Part shown: piece after piece, positions 8,091 through 14,284 of the stretch | Position numbering within the stretch: the first letter of the stretch is position 1 | Layout: every line of letters begins with the position of its first letter | DNA from: Ruminococcus sp. CAG:254 | Lineage (GTDB): Bacteria > Bacillota > Clostridia > Oscillospirales > Ruminococcaceae | Direction of reading: 5' to 3' | NCBI GenBank assembly: GCA_000433635.1 | Contig: HF997882.1 | Coordinates: 10,041 to 28,295 of the forward strand | Length of the DNA stretch: 18,255 nt | Notes under the pieces: model-generated | Database searches by the model: none | What the model saw: the letters and a program-made list of their open reading frames with translations, nothing else | Told to the model about the DNA's origin: nothing | Made by a program: the position numbers and the translations under genes

Positions 8091-9680
8091 TTACTTGGCG
8101 TAATCTACAACCCGACTTTCTCGGATGAGGTTGATTTTGACTTGTCCCGGGTAGTTCATTTCGTTTTCGATCTGCTTTGCGATTTGACGGGCAATCAGCA
8201 CCATCTTTTCATCGTTGACCTTTTCCGGAACGACCATAACCCGAACTTCACGGCCAGCCTGCAACGCATAACATTTTTCAACACCGTCATATGATGCACA
8301 AATGTTTTCGAGCTGTTGCAGCCGCTTGATGTAGTTTTCGTAGTTTTCGCTTCTTGCTGCTGGACGAGCCGCAGAAATGGCATCCGCAGCCTGTACGATA
8401 CAGGCAAGTGCTGTTCTCGGTTCAACATCGTTGTGGTGGGCTTCCACTGCATGGATGATTTCCGGACTTTCGTTGTACTTCTTGCAGACATCCACGCCAA
8501 TCTGTACATGAGAGCCTTCAATTTCAGCAGTCAGAGCCTTACCAATGTCGTGCAGCAAACCGGCACGCCGTGCCATGTTGGCATCCAGTCCCAGTTCCGA
8601 GGCAAGAACGCCGCAGAGCTTGGAAACTTCGATGGAATGCTTCAAGACATTCTGCCGGTAGCTGGTACGGTAATAGAGCCGTCCCAACAGCTTGATCATT
8701 TCGTTGTTGATGCCATGAACATTGGTTTCCAGAACAGCATGTTCGCCTTCTACACGAATCCGCTGTTCCACTTCTCGTTTTGCCTTTTCCACCATTTCTT
8801 CAATCTTGGTCGGATGGATTCTGCCGTCCGCAATGAGTTTTTCCAGAGCGATACGGGCAATTTCACGCCGAACCTGATCGAAACAGGAAAGTGTAATGGC
8901 TTCCGGTGTATCATCGATAATCAAGTCCACGCCGGTGAGGGTTTCCAGTGTCCGGATGTTTCTGCCCTCTCTGCCGATGATACGACCTTTCATTTCATCG
9001 TTAGGCAGCGGCACAACCGAAACTGCCGATTCCGAAACCTGATCGGATGCACACTTTGCAATGGCGAGGGAGATGTAGTTTCTTGCTTTCTCCTCACAGT
9101 CATCCTTGAGCTGCTGCTCATACTGGGTGATTTTCATTGCCTTTTCATGCACCAGTTCGTCTTCCAGATGTTGCAGGATGTATTCCTTTGCCTGTTCCCG
9201 AGTGAATTCTGAGATTCGTTCCAGAACGTCCATCTGGCTATTCTTGATGGCTTCGGCTTCTGCAAGCCGTTCTTCCACGCTTTTTTGTTTGCGGGCAAGA
9301 TTGTCCTCTTTGCGTTCGAGGTTTTCCAGTTTTTTGTCCAGAGATTCTTCTTTCTGCTGTACTCTTCGTTCCTGTCTGCTGACTTCAGAACGGCGGTCTT
9401 TGATTTCCTTTTCCGCATCGGCACGCAGCTGAAAGACTTCATCTTTGGCTTCCAGTAATACGCTTTTCTTTTGCTGTTCTGCTTCTTTCTTGGCATCGTG
9501 AATGACACGAGCCGCTTCTTTTTCGGCAGAGCCAATTTCCGCTTCTGCCTGTTGCTTTCGTTGCTGAATCCCGTCCTGTACACCTTTGGTGTAGCCTTTT
9601 TGGGTGGCAGTATGGTTGGTGACCAAAACCGCAGCCACACAGATGACGCAGGCAACCAGACAAACGATTACAATTTCCAT
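8091..9680 (-). CDS. rny: ribonuclease Y
   Basis: A 529-aa membrane-anchored endoribonuclease that starts mRNA decay in Firmicutes. The domain order matches the family. There is an N-terminal span (residues 1-21), then a long charged coiled coil (about 30-200). A KH RNA-binding domain with the GREG loop follows (about 215-285), and then an HD metal-dependent phosphohydrolase domain with H377-D378 in LLHDIGKA and a downstream HHNDVEP segment. The length is near the family norm of about 520. The start was set at MEIVIV because AAAGGAGGGC precedes it by eight bases; a longer in-frame ATG ten codons upstream would overlap that ribosome site. It has no partner gene in its operon. Its leader of more than 300 nt has three hairpins and may regulate it. 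Confidence 0.97.
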   Translation of the reverse strand: MEIVIVCLVACVICVAAVLVTNHTATQKGYTKGVQDGIQQRKQQAEAEIGSAEKEAARVIHDAKKEAEQQKKSVLLEAKDEVFQLRADAEKEIKDRRSEVSRQERRVQQKEESLDKKLENLERKEDNLARKQKSVEERLAEAEAIKNSQMDVLERISEFTREQAKEYILQHLEDELVHEKAMKITQYEQQLKDDCEEKARNYISLAIAKCASDQVSESAVSVVPLPNDEMKGRIIGREGRNIRTLETLTGVDLIIDDTPEAITLSCFDQVRREIARIALEKLIADGRIHPTKIEEMVEKAKREVEQRIRVEGEHAVLETNVHGINNEMIKLLGRLYYRTSYRQNVLKHSIEVSKLCGVLASELGLDANMARRAGLLHDIGKALTAEIEGSHVQIGVDVCKKYNESPEIIHAVEAHHNDVEPRTALACIVQAADAISAARPAARSENYENYIKRLQQLENICASYDGVEKCYALQAGREVRVMVVPEKVNDEKMVLIARQIAKQIENEMNYPGQVKINLIRESRVVDYAK

Positions 9681-9856
9681 TTTTTGCACGCCCTCCTTTG
9701 ATTGAATCACTTATCTTACAATCGGTTTCCCGTTGGGCGGTGTGCAGAAAAAAACGAACGTAGCGAATCCTGACGCATCCAGTACCATATCCTATTTTAC
9801 AAGTTGCCAAAAGCCGCAGGGCGGGCAAGATTGCCGAAACCGATGCGGATTTATCC

Positions 9857-9898
9857 ATAAAAAGGGAAGCAAATTCTGCTCGGAGAGCAGCAGCTTCC
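9857..9898 (-). terminator. terminator-like hairpin in the rny leader (proximal)
   Basis: Two coaxial stems, GGAAGC/GCTTCC (9865-9870 with 9893-9898) around CTGCTC/GAGCAG (9876-9881 with 9885-9890), are followed on the minus strand by CTTTTTA. It lies about 180 bp upstream of the rny start codon. Confidence 0.5.
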
Positions 9899-9931
9899 GC
9901 TGATGTAAAAAAAAGAACCGTCTGCTTGTTT

Positions 9932-9962
9932 GTGCAGAACCCCTATATTCTGAAAGCTGCAC
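9932..9962 (-). other. alternative hairpins in the rny leader
   Basis: GTGCAG (9932-9937) can pair with CTGCAC (9957-9962). Alternatively CAGAA (9935-9939) can pair with TTCTG (9948-9952). The two pairings share bases and exclude each other, which allows a switch-like leader. No riboswitch class is recognised. The 687-bp stretch 9681-10367 otherwise holds no gene I can support. Confidence 0.35.
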
Positions 9963-9976
9963 GCCGCAATTCCAAT

Positions 9977-10010
9977 AAAAAAACGGACGCCATTTTTCTA
10001 ACAGCATCCG
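9977..10010 (-). terminator. intrinsic terminator in the rny leader (distal)
   Basis: CGGATGC/GCGTCCG (10004-10010 with 9984-9990) forms a 7-bp stem with one G-U pair, followed on the minus strand by seven T. It would stop a message from the promoter at 10040-10068 after about 55 nt. Confidence 0.65.
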
Positions 10011-10039
10011 CAACCGGATTTGTAATATACAGCTCTTTT

Positions 10040-10068
10040 ATTTTACACTGTTTTCGAAAAAAAGTCAA
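10040..10068 (-). promoter_or_regulatory. sigma-A promoter upstream of the rny leader
   Basis: On the minus strand TTGACT (10063-10068) and TAAAAT (10040-10045) are exactly 17 bp apart. It would start transcription near 10033, about 350 nt ahead of rny. Confidence 0.7.
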
Positions 10069-10256
10069 GAGATTCCCGAAACTTTTCCGGCATCGAAGCT
10101 GTAAATTTTTATTGGGTAGAGCGGCAGCGTTGGAAGCGGTATCCGGTTTTGCCGAAAAAAGCGGCGAAAATTTTAGAAGTTGTTCGCTTTTTCGACAAGA
10201 AACGGCGAGAAAATTTGTGCAACTTGTTCCGTTTGCCGGCTTTTTTGCAAATGGAA

Positions 10257-10286
10257 TTGACAACCTCACGGGAAGTGTGGTAAAAT
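10257..10286 (+). promoter_or_regulatory. sigma-A promoter of the PH-domain/FkbM operon
   Basis: TTGACA (10257-10262) and TAAAAT (10281-10286) with an 18-bp spacer, 82 bp ahead of the PH-domain start codon. Confidence 0.7.
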
Positions 10287-10367
10287 AACAATACATGTAC
10301 CGGTGCATCTTGCCCGAACGCATGCAAACAACCGTTTGCAGAATCAGAAAAGAAGGAGGAAAACCAC

Positions 10368-10820
10368 ATGGCACGACAGGACGATCGGGGAACGATTCTT
10401 TGGACGGATAAAAAACGAACCTTTCTTGGATTGCCGCTTTCTTTTACCAGATATTATTTGACAGACCATCAGCTGATTACAAGAGTGGGTTTTCTCTCCA
10501 TAAAAGAGGATGAAATTGAACTGTATCGCATTGTGGACAAACGAATTGAACAGACGTTCTTCCAGCGGCTGTTTGGCTGCGGCACAGTCATCATTCTCAG
10601 TCGGGATGAAGACACGCCGGAAAAACACCTGGTTTCCATTCGGCATCCGCAGCAGGTTTCCAAGCTCATCGGCAACTGTGTTCGAGAGCGGCAGGAAAAT
10701 TTGCGGATCGCCGGCAGAGATATGATCGGTGCAGCATTTGTGGGCGACGGAAATGGACGGATTTCTGCTCCTTATCAAGCACCGGGTGATCTGGATGGAG
10801 AAGATGACGATCTGCTGTAA
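10368..10820 (+). CDS. bacterial PH-domain (bPH/DUF304-like) protein
   Basis: A 150-aa soluble protein. Residues about 25-105 (RYYLTDHQLITRVGFLSIKEDEIELYRIVDKRIEQTFFQRLFGCGTVIILS) match the bacterial pleckstrin-homology pattern. This includes the YxLTdxrli opening, the I-x-L-x-R-I-x-D turn and the G-x-G-x-V-x-I-x-S strand. Unlike most DUF304 proteins it has no preceding membrane spans, so only the PH core plus a Gly/Asp-rich C-terminal tail (about 125-150) is present. The start has AGAAGGAGG eight bases upstream. It is probably cotranscribed with the FkbM gene 118 bp downstream. bPH domains are thought to mediate protein or lipid contacts at the membrane; the partner is unknown. Confidence 0.8.
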   Translation: MARQDDRGTILWTDKKRTFLGLPLSFTRYYLTDHQLITRVGFLSIKEDEIELYRIVDKRIEQTFFQRLFGCGTVIILSRDEDTPEKHLVSIRHPQQVSKLIGNCVRERQENLRIAGRDMIGAAFVGDGNGRISAPYQAPGDLDGEDDDLL

Positions 10821-10938
10821 AGCAGATTACAGACTGCATTTCTTTTGGATGGAATATCCGGGGCGTTTCGGATGCCCTATCGGCAAAAAAGCGGACAGGA
10901 CAGCAGAAACGAATAGAGAGATAAAGGAGATCCTGAGT

Positions 10939-12012
10939 ATGCTTTCATTTATTACAGAAAAACTGACAGCATGGGAAAAGCTGAAAGCAGAAACCCGCCC
11001 GATATTTATTTATGGGATGGGTGACGGTGCAGAAAAAATCATGCGGGTTTTTCAGGAGAAAGGGATACCGTTTGCCGGTATTTTTGCAAGCGATGATTTT
11101 GTAAGAGGCCATTCTTTTGCAGGCCACAAAGTGCGGAAACTTTCCGAAATTGAAGCAGCCGTAGACGATTTTGTCATTGTACTGGCGTTTGCTGCTGGTT
11201 ATCAGTCCTTGGTCGATAAAATCGTGGACATCAGCAAACGGCATACGCTGCTCGTTCCGGATGTACCGGTTGCCGGAGGCGGTTTATTCACCTATGATTA
11301 TTGTCTGGAACATGCGGACGAAATCGAAACAGTTTATAACCTGTTGGCAGATGACTATTCCAGAGAAGTCTATGCCAGCATTTTGAATTTTAAAATCAGT
11401 GGCGAAATTCATTATCTGATGGATGTCACCACGCCAAAATCCGAAATTTATCGGAAGCTGATGCACTTGACCCCGAATGAAATTTATGTGGATTTGGGTG
11501 CTTATAACGGCGATACGATTCGGGAAGTGCTCCAGTATACCCGTGGTAAATATATCCGGATTTATGCAATGGAGCCAGACCGCAAGAACTTTAAGAAACT
11601 CCTGAAGAATACAGATGGTATGCAAAATGTCTATCCGTTCCATGCAGCGGCTTGGTGTACGGATACACAAGTACCATTCGCCACAAAGGCAGGCAGACAG
11701 TCTGCGGTAACTGCAACAGGGCAGACGATTGATGCCAGAACCGTGGACAGCGTTTTAGAGGGCAGACCTGCAACCTTGATTAAAATGGATGTCGAGGGCT
11801 GCGAACGGGAAGCACTCTGGGGTTCTGCTCAGACGATTGCCCACTATACACCAAAGCTGATGGTTTCGCTGTATCACCGCAATGAAGATATGTTCTCATT
11901 GCCGTTGCTGATTCAGAAACTGAACCCGAATTACGATATTTATATCCGGCATCAGCTCTATATTCCGGCATGGGAAACCAACCTCTATGCCGTTCCCAAA
12001 AAACAGAACTAG
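10939..12012 (+). CDS. FkbM-family methyltransferase with N-terminal Rossmann-like domain
   Basis: A 357-aa protein. Residues about 175-330 form an FkbM-type SAM-dependent methyltransferase. Motif I is IYVDLGAYNGDT (D185), then AMEPDRKNFKKL, TVDSVL and the KMDVEGCEREALWGS signature, followed by LMVSLYH. FkbM enzymes O-methylate polyketides and, in many gut bacteria, surface glycan sugars. The first 100 residues (PIFIYGMGDGAEKIMRVF...) look like a separate nucleotide-binding Rossmann-like domain, common in glycan-associated FkbM proteins. The start at 10939 is set by AAAGGAGA nine bases upstream; the open frame reaches back to 10729 but overlaps the PH-domain gene. A terminator follows at 12044. 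The substrate is unknown, though a role in decorating the polysaccharide made at 1-4874 is possible. Confidence 0.88.
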   Translation: MLSFITEKLTAWEKLKAETRPIFIYGMGDGAEKIMRVFQEKGIPFAGIFASDDFVRGHSFAGHKVRKLSEIEAAVDDFVIVLAFAAGYQSLVDKIVDISKRHTLLVPDVPVAGGGLFTYDYCLEHADEIETVYNLLADDYSREVYASILNFKISGEIHYLMDVTTPKSEIYRKLMHLTPNEIYVDLGAYNGDTIREVLQYTRGKYIRIYAMEPDRKNFKKLLKNTDGMQNVYPFHAAAWCTDTQVPFATKAGRQSAVTATGQTIDARTVDSVLEGRPATLIKMDVEGCEREALWGSAQTIAHYTPKLMVSLYHRNEDMFSLPLLIQKLNPNYDIYIRHQLYIPAWETNLYAVPKKQN

Positions 12013-12043
12013 GGCAGCTGTTCTTGCAGTTGCTGCAAAAAAA

Positions 12044-12079
12044 GCCGGCTCTTGCAGGACAGTGCAGAGTCGGTTTTTT
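12044..12079 (+). terminator. intrinsic terminator after the FkbM gene
   Basis: GCCGGCTCTTGCA pairs with TGCAGAGTCGG (one G-U and one bulge) around a six-base loop and is followed by TTTTTT. It lies 31 bp after the stop codon. Confidence 0.88.
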
Positions 12080-12182
12080 CGTGAAAAAAACAGGAAAAGG
12101 GAAATAGTATCCAAAATTTGTTAAATTCCTATAAAAACAGATGTTGAATTTTAGTGAAAATTCAGAAAAAATTGGATATGGG

Positions 12183-12211
12183 TTGACAGTTTCATCCAGC
12201 TGTGATACAAT
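12183..12211 (+). promoter_or_regulatory. sigma-A promoter of candidate small transcript A
   Basis: TTGACA (12183-12188), a 17-bp spacer and TACAAT (12206-12211). The upstream 100 bp is A/T-rich, as in strong promoters. There is no conventional gene downstream on this strand. Confidence 0.82.
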
Positions 12212-12267
12212 ATAGGAAATTCCATGCAGAGATATGATAAAAAAGCAATGGGGCTGATACTTTTTTC

Positions 12268-12432
12268 ATGAGAAGCAATGCCCTTATTTTTGTTTCAGAA
12301 ATCGATCATGTTTGGAGTATTCTAAAATTGCATCCTTCTATTTCCTTGTGGGATTCCCATGGGAATCCATGTGGTATAACCTGTCCGGGCACGGCTGTCG
12401 CTTATAACGTGTCCGGACAACCTGTTTTTTAG
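12268..12432 (+). CDS. possible 54-aa micro-protein, unknown
   Basis: The ORF reads MRSNALIFVSEIDHVW... and ends ...NVSGQPVF at a TAG inside the terminator's T-run. Its ATG overlaps the stop of a 15-codon ORF at 12224-12271 (MQRYDKKAMGLILFS) at ATGA, which has AGGA six bases ahead. This allows coupled translation from the 12183 promoter. The chain has two Cys residues (GNPCGITCPG) and no clear membrane span. I recognise no homologue. The 3' third is also the terminator stem, which can produce an open frame by chance, so confidence is low. Confidence 0.22.
   Translation: MRSNALIFVSEIDHVWSILKLHPSISLWDSHGNPCGITCPGTAVAYNVSGQPVF
12351..12368. repeat. 18-bp perfect palindrome
   Basis: GGATTCCCATGGGAATCC is its own reverse complement. 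It lies inside candidate transcript A and could be a DNA operator or an RNA hairpin. Confidence 0.85.
12382..12430 (+). terminator. intrinsic terminator of candidate transcript A
   Basis: A 12-bp stem (12382-12393 with 12408-12419, one G-U pair, 14-nt loop) is followed by ACCTG and six T. The arms contain a near-direct repeat as well (TATAACCTGTCCGG and TATAACGTGTCCGG). Confidence 0.7.
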
Positions 12433-12503
12433 AGAAATGGACAAAAATTGAATCTTGTGTTTGTGCAGTTCCAACGAAAATATTTTTTCTTGTGGAAAAC
12501 TGA

Positions 12504-12532
12504 TTGACATTTTGGAGAAGAACTGCTATAAT
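12504..12532 (+). promoter_or_regulatory. perfect-consensus sigma-A promoter of candidate small transcript B
   Basis: TTGACA (12504-12509), a 17-bp spacer and TATAAT (12527-12532): both hexamers and the spacing are exactly consensus. No conventional gene lies downstream on this strand. Confidence 0.88.
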
Positions 12533-12538
12533 AAAGTC

Positions 12539-12634
12539 ATACCAGTAAAACGGATGCAAAAACGAATACTTCAATTTTTCTTTTTCTCATTGTTGGAATG
12601 ACGCAGTCGGTCGAAAAACCGGCTGCGTCATTTT
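12539..12634 (+). ncRNA. candidate small RNA B (about 95 nt)
   Basis: The transcript predicted from the 12504 promoter runs to the terminator at 12598-12634. The 60-nt body is unstructured and U-rich (CAATTTTTCTTTTTC), like a base-pairing sRNA. A 15-codon ORF (12554-12601, MQKRILQFFFFSLLE) fits inside but has no good ribosome site. The convergent lipoprotein gene ends 30 bp beyond, so read-through would be antisense to it. Confidence 0.55.
12598..12634 (+). terminator. intrinsic terminator of candidate RNA B
   Basis: A 13-bp stem (12598-12610 with 12619-12631, one T-G pair, loop TCGAAAAA) followed by TTTTGTTTG. The T-run is on the + side only, so it serves the + transcript rather than the minus-strand lipoprotein gene. 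Confidence 0.82.
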
Positions 12635-12664
12635 GTTTGTGGATATTTTATTTTTGCAACAGCG

Positions 12665-13288
12665 TTATGAGTTGGATTCAGTCGGCATAGCGGTTTGCAT
12701 GGGAGCAGATTCAATGTCCAGCAGGTCATCTGGGTGGAAGGTATAGGAAATCAATTTGCTATCATCCTGATTGTCGCCGCTTCCGCCAGCCAGCGGACTA
12801 TACAGCAATACGCCTTCTTGGTAGTCCTCATAGACTTCTGCACCGATGTAGCCCGTCACAGTTGCTCCGGCAGGAATCGGCTGGGAGAAATCTTCCACAT
12901 CTTGTCCGAATTGCTGATAAGTTGCCCGCATGGATTGGATGGTAAACGCATCAAACGGCTTTCCGTCTAACTGAATCTGACAGGTTTGCAGGAAGTTGGC
13001 GGAAATCGGGGCATCAGTTTGGTTGGAAACCGTAAACGAGAAGAAAATTGCATTGCAGTTCTGTCCGTTGTGCACATCGGTGATGGAAGAACGATAAACG
13101 CCGTTTAAGGTGACGGTTGCCCCGTCAACATTCTGGTCTGTTCCAACTTCGCCCGGAATGATGGTTGTGACGACCGTTGTACGGGGAACGGTTTTCTTTG
13201 AAGTGGTTTTTGTGTCGGAATCTGCACAGCCGCTCAGCAATAGAGCAAGCGTTAGACCGCCGCAGAGTACGAGATGAGAAATTTTCAT
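12665..13288 (-). CDS. lipoprotein with DUF4352-like beta-sandwich domain
   Basis: A 207-aa exported lipoprotein. The N-terminus is a lipoprotein signal (MKISHLVLCGGLTLALLLSGC) with lipobox LSGC, so Cys21 would be lipidated and the protein held on the outer face of the cell membrane. A Thr/Lys/Val linker (22-45) precedes a beta-rich domain (about 50-185, VTLNGVYRSS... NAIFFSFTVSNQTDAPI... IPAGATVTGYIGAEV). That pattern is typical of DUF4352/telokin-like Ig folds. AGAAAGGA lies seven bases before the start. The leader contains a perfect 9-bp inverted repeat at 13308-13333. The function of such lipoproteins is unknown; the domain assignment is by pattern only. Confidence 0.85.
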   Translation of the reverse strand: MKISHLVLCGGLTLALLLSGCADSDTKTTSKKTVPRTTVVTTIIPGEVGTDQNVDGATVTLNGVYRSSITDVHNGQNCNAIFFSFTVSNQTDAPISANFLQTCQIQLDGKPFDAFTIQSMRATYQQFGQDVEDFSQPIPAGATVTGYIGAEVYEDYQEGVLLYSPLAGGSGDNQDDSKLISYTFHPDDLLDIESAPMQTAMPTESNS

Positions 13289-13307
13289 AAAAAAATCCTT
13301 TCTGTTG

Positions 13308-13333
13308 TTCTGAATCGTGGAATAGATTCAGAA
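13308..13333 (-). promoter_or_regulatory. inverted repeat in the lipoprotein gene leader
   Basis: TTCTGAATC (13308-13316) and GATTCAGAA (13325-13333) form a perfect 9-bp stem or operator, 20 bp upstream of the lipoprotein start. There is no T-run, so it is not a terminator. Confidence 0.55.
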
Positions 13334-13349
13334 TTGGTTATCATAAAAT

Positions 13350-13393
13350 AGCAAAAGCCGCACTTGCACCATTTAGATGGGCAAGGCGGCTTT
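13350..13393 (-). terminator. intrinsic terminator of the ferredoxin gene
   Basis: AAAGCCGC...TTGC pairs with GCAA...GCGGCTTT (13354-13370 with 13381-13393, small asymmetry). On the minus strand it is followed by TTTTGCTATTTT, 12 bp after the ferredoxin stop. Confidence 0.82.
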
Positions 13394-13405
13394 CACGAAA
13401 ACAAT

Positions 13406-13576
13406 TTAGTCCTCAACAATTGCCTGAACTGGGCAGGTGTCTGCACAAGAACCGCAAGAGATGCAAGAATCTGCATCAATTACATAGGTGCTGTCGCCTT
13501 CCTTGATTGCTTCTACTGGACATGCATCTGCACAAGAACCGCAAGAAAGACATGCATCAGTGATTTTATATGCCAT
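13406..13576 (-). CDS. clostridial-type 2[4Fe-4S] ferredoxin
   Basis: A 56-aa electron carrier with two complete CxxCxxCxxxCP motifs (C9/C12/C15/C19 and C38/C41/C44/C48). Each binds one 4Fe-4S cluster with the usual cross-over of the last cysteine. The length and the pseudo-twofold repeat (SCGSCADACPVEAI and SCGSCADTCPVQAI) match the small soluble ferredoxins that serve pyruvate:ferredoxin oxidoreductase and hydrogenases in anaerobes. GGAGGTG lies eight bases before the ATG; an upstream in-frame ATG at 13606 has no ribosome site. It is a single-gene transcript with its own promoter and terminator. Confidence 0.97.
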   Translation of the reverse strand: MAYKITDACLSCGSCADACPVEAIKEGDSTYVIDADSCISCGSCADTCPVQAIVED

Positions 13577-13629
13577 TGCTGTTTCACCTCCGGAAACCAG
13601 ATTCACACAGGGAAATCCTGTACGCTCTT

Positions 13630-13658
13630 ATTATAGCAGATTCCCTTGTGAAATGCAA
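13630..13658 (-). promoter_or_regulatory. sigma-A promoter of the ferredoxin gene
   Basis: On the minus strand TTGCAT (13653-13658) and TATAAT (13630-13635) are 17 bp apart; the start would be about 45 bp before the ferredoxin ATG. Confidence 0.82.
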
Positions 13659-13729
13659 GTGGTTTTCCATGGAAAGCAAAAAACTTTTTTTCAGCGAATC
13701 GCACAAATCCATTGGTGTTGAAGGGCTGG

Positions 13730-14029
13730 TTATTCTGCAATATGTTCCAAAGCCTGCCGAAAAATGGTATAGATATGGTCGTCTGCGAGGGCATAAAAGA
13801 TGGACTTTCCCTCTCTGCGGCTGCTGACAAGGCGGGCTTGCTTTAAGATGCGGAGTTGATGAGAGATGGCAGACTGTGTCATGCCTAGCCGGTTTGCGAT
13901 CTCTTGGACGCAGGCTTCCTGTTGAAATAATGCAAAGAGGATGCGGACACGGGTGGGGTCGCCGAATACCTTGAAGAGGTCTGCCATGCTCTGCAGGGCA
14001 GGGTCATCGGGTGCAAGAATATCCGTCAT
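13730..14029 (-). CDS. ArsR/SmtB-family metal-sensing repressor
   Basis: A 99-aa winged-helix repressor. The recognition helix region is QEIANRLGMTQSAISHQLRILKQARLV (about 42-68), and the wing is SSRREGKSIFYAL. The C-terminal helix carries D83-x-H85 and H96-xx-E99, the exact spacing of the alpha-5 zinc/cobalt site of SmtB and CzrA. Metal sensing, most likely zinc, is therefore expected, with release of DNA when metal is bound. The alpha-3N cysteine site of SmtB is reduced to one Cys (C40). AAGGAAGG nine bases upstream selects the start at 14029 over an ATG nine codons earlier. No metal exporter is adjacent; the divergent membrane protein is the nearest possible target. Confidence 0.93.
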   Translation of the reverse strand: MTDILAPDDPALQSMADLFKVFGDPTRVRILFALFQQEACVQEIANRLGMTQSAISHQLRILKQARLVSSRREGKSIFYALADDHIYTIFRQALEHIAE

Positions 14030-14079
14030 ATGGGTGCACCTTCCTTTCTGTTCCATTCCGAAAAATGGGGGATACTTTA

Positions 14080-14108
14080 ATGATACGCAATTTTTTTGGA
14101 TTTGTCAA
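14080..14108 (-). promoter_or_regulatory. sigma-A promoter of the ArsR-type gene
   Basis: On the minus strand TTGACA (14103-14108) and TATCAT (14080-14085) are 17 bp apart. No clear SmtB-type 12-2-12 operator was found by eye. Confidence 0.75.
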
Positions 14109-14235
14109 TCCCTGTTTCATGACAAAATCCACAATTTGTTTGGAACAAGGCTGTTTGTCACAAAAGTTCGTATTAAAATTTAGTGATTGTATACAAATTG
14201 TTTGATATTTCAGATAGTCCAGATTCTAATTTTTC

Positions 14236-14244
14236 TGTTATAAT
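14236..14244 (+). promoter_or_regulatory. extended -10 promoter of the CPBP-like gene
   Basis: TGTTATAAT combines a TGn extension with a perfect -10. The -35 position is poor (AGTCCA). It lies 40 bp before the start codon. Confidence 0.55.
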
Positions 14245-14284
14245 AATTTTATATTTATGAAAAAATAAGAAAGGTGGCTTTCGG

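Larger units (their letters stand above)
12218..12432 (+). ncRNA. candidate small transcript A (about 215 nt), sRNA or micro-ORF message
   Basis: The segment is delimited by a consensus promoter (12183-12211) and a terminator hairpin (12382-12430). Inside are A5...T5 and GGGC/GCCC pairings around 12240-12287 and a perfect 18-bp palindrome at 12351-12368. It matches no RNA class I can name; I looked for T-box, 6S and common riboswitch cores without success. It also holds a 15-codon ORF (12224-12271) overlapping a 54-codon ORF (12268-12432) at ATGA, so it could instead be a bicistronic peptide message. Confidence 0.5.

Noticed and set aside
8316..9212. Plus-strand open frame of 298 codons
   Set aside because: It is antisense to the well-supported RNase Y gene, rich in F, C and H, with no recognisable domain.
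10729..10938. Longer N-terminus for the FkbM protein
   Set aside because: The extra 70 codons overlap the PH-domain gene and give non-globular sequence; AAAGGAGA at 10924 clearly marks the start at 10939.
12218..12432. 6S RNA, T-box or known riboswitch identity for transcript A
   Set aside because: No end-to-end 6S-like rod with a central bubble, no T-box AGGGTGG core and no recalled aptamer core could be found.
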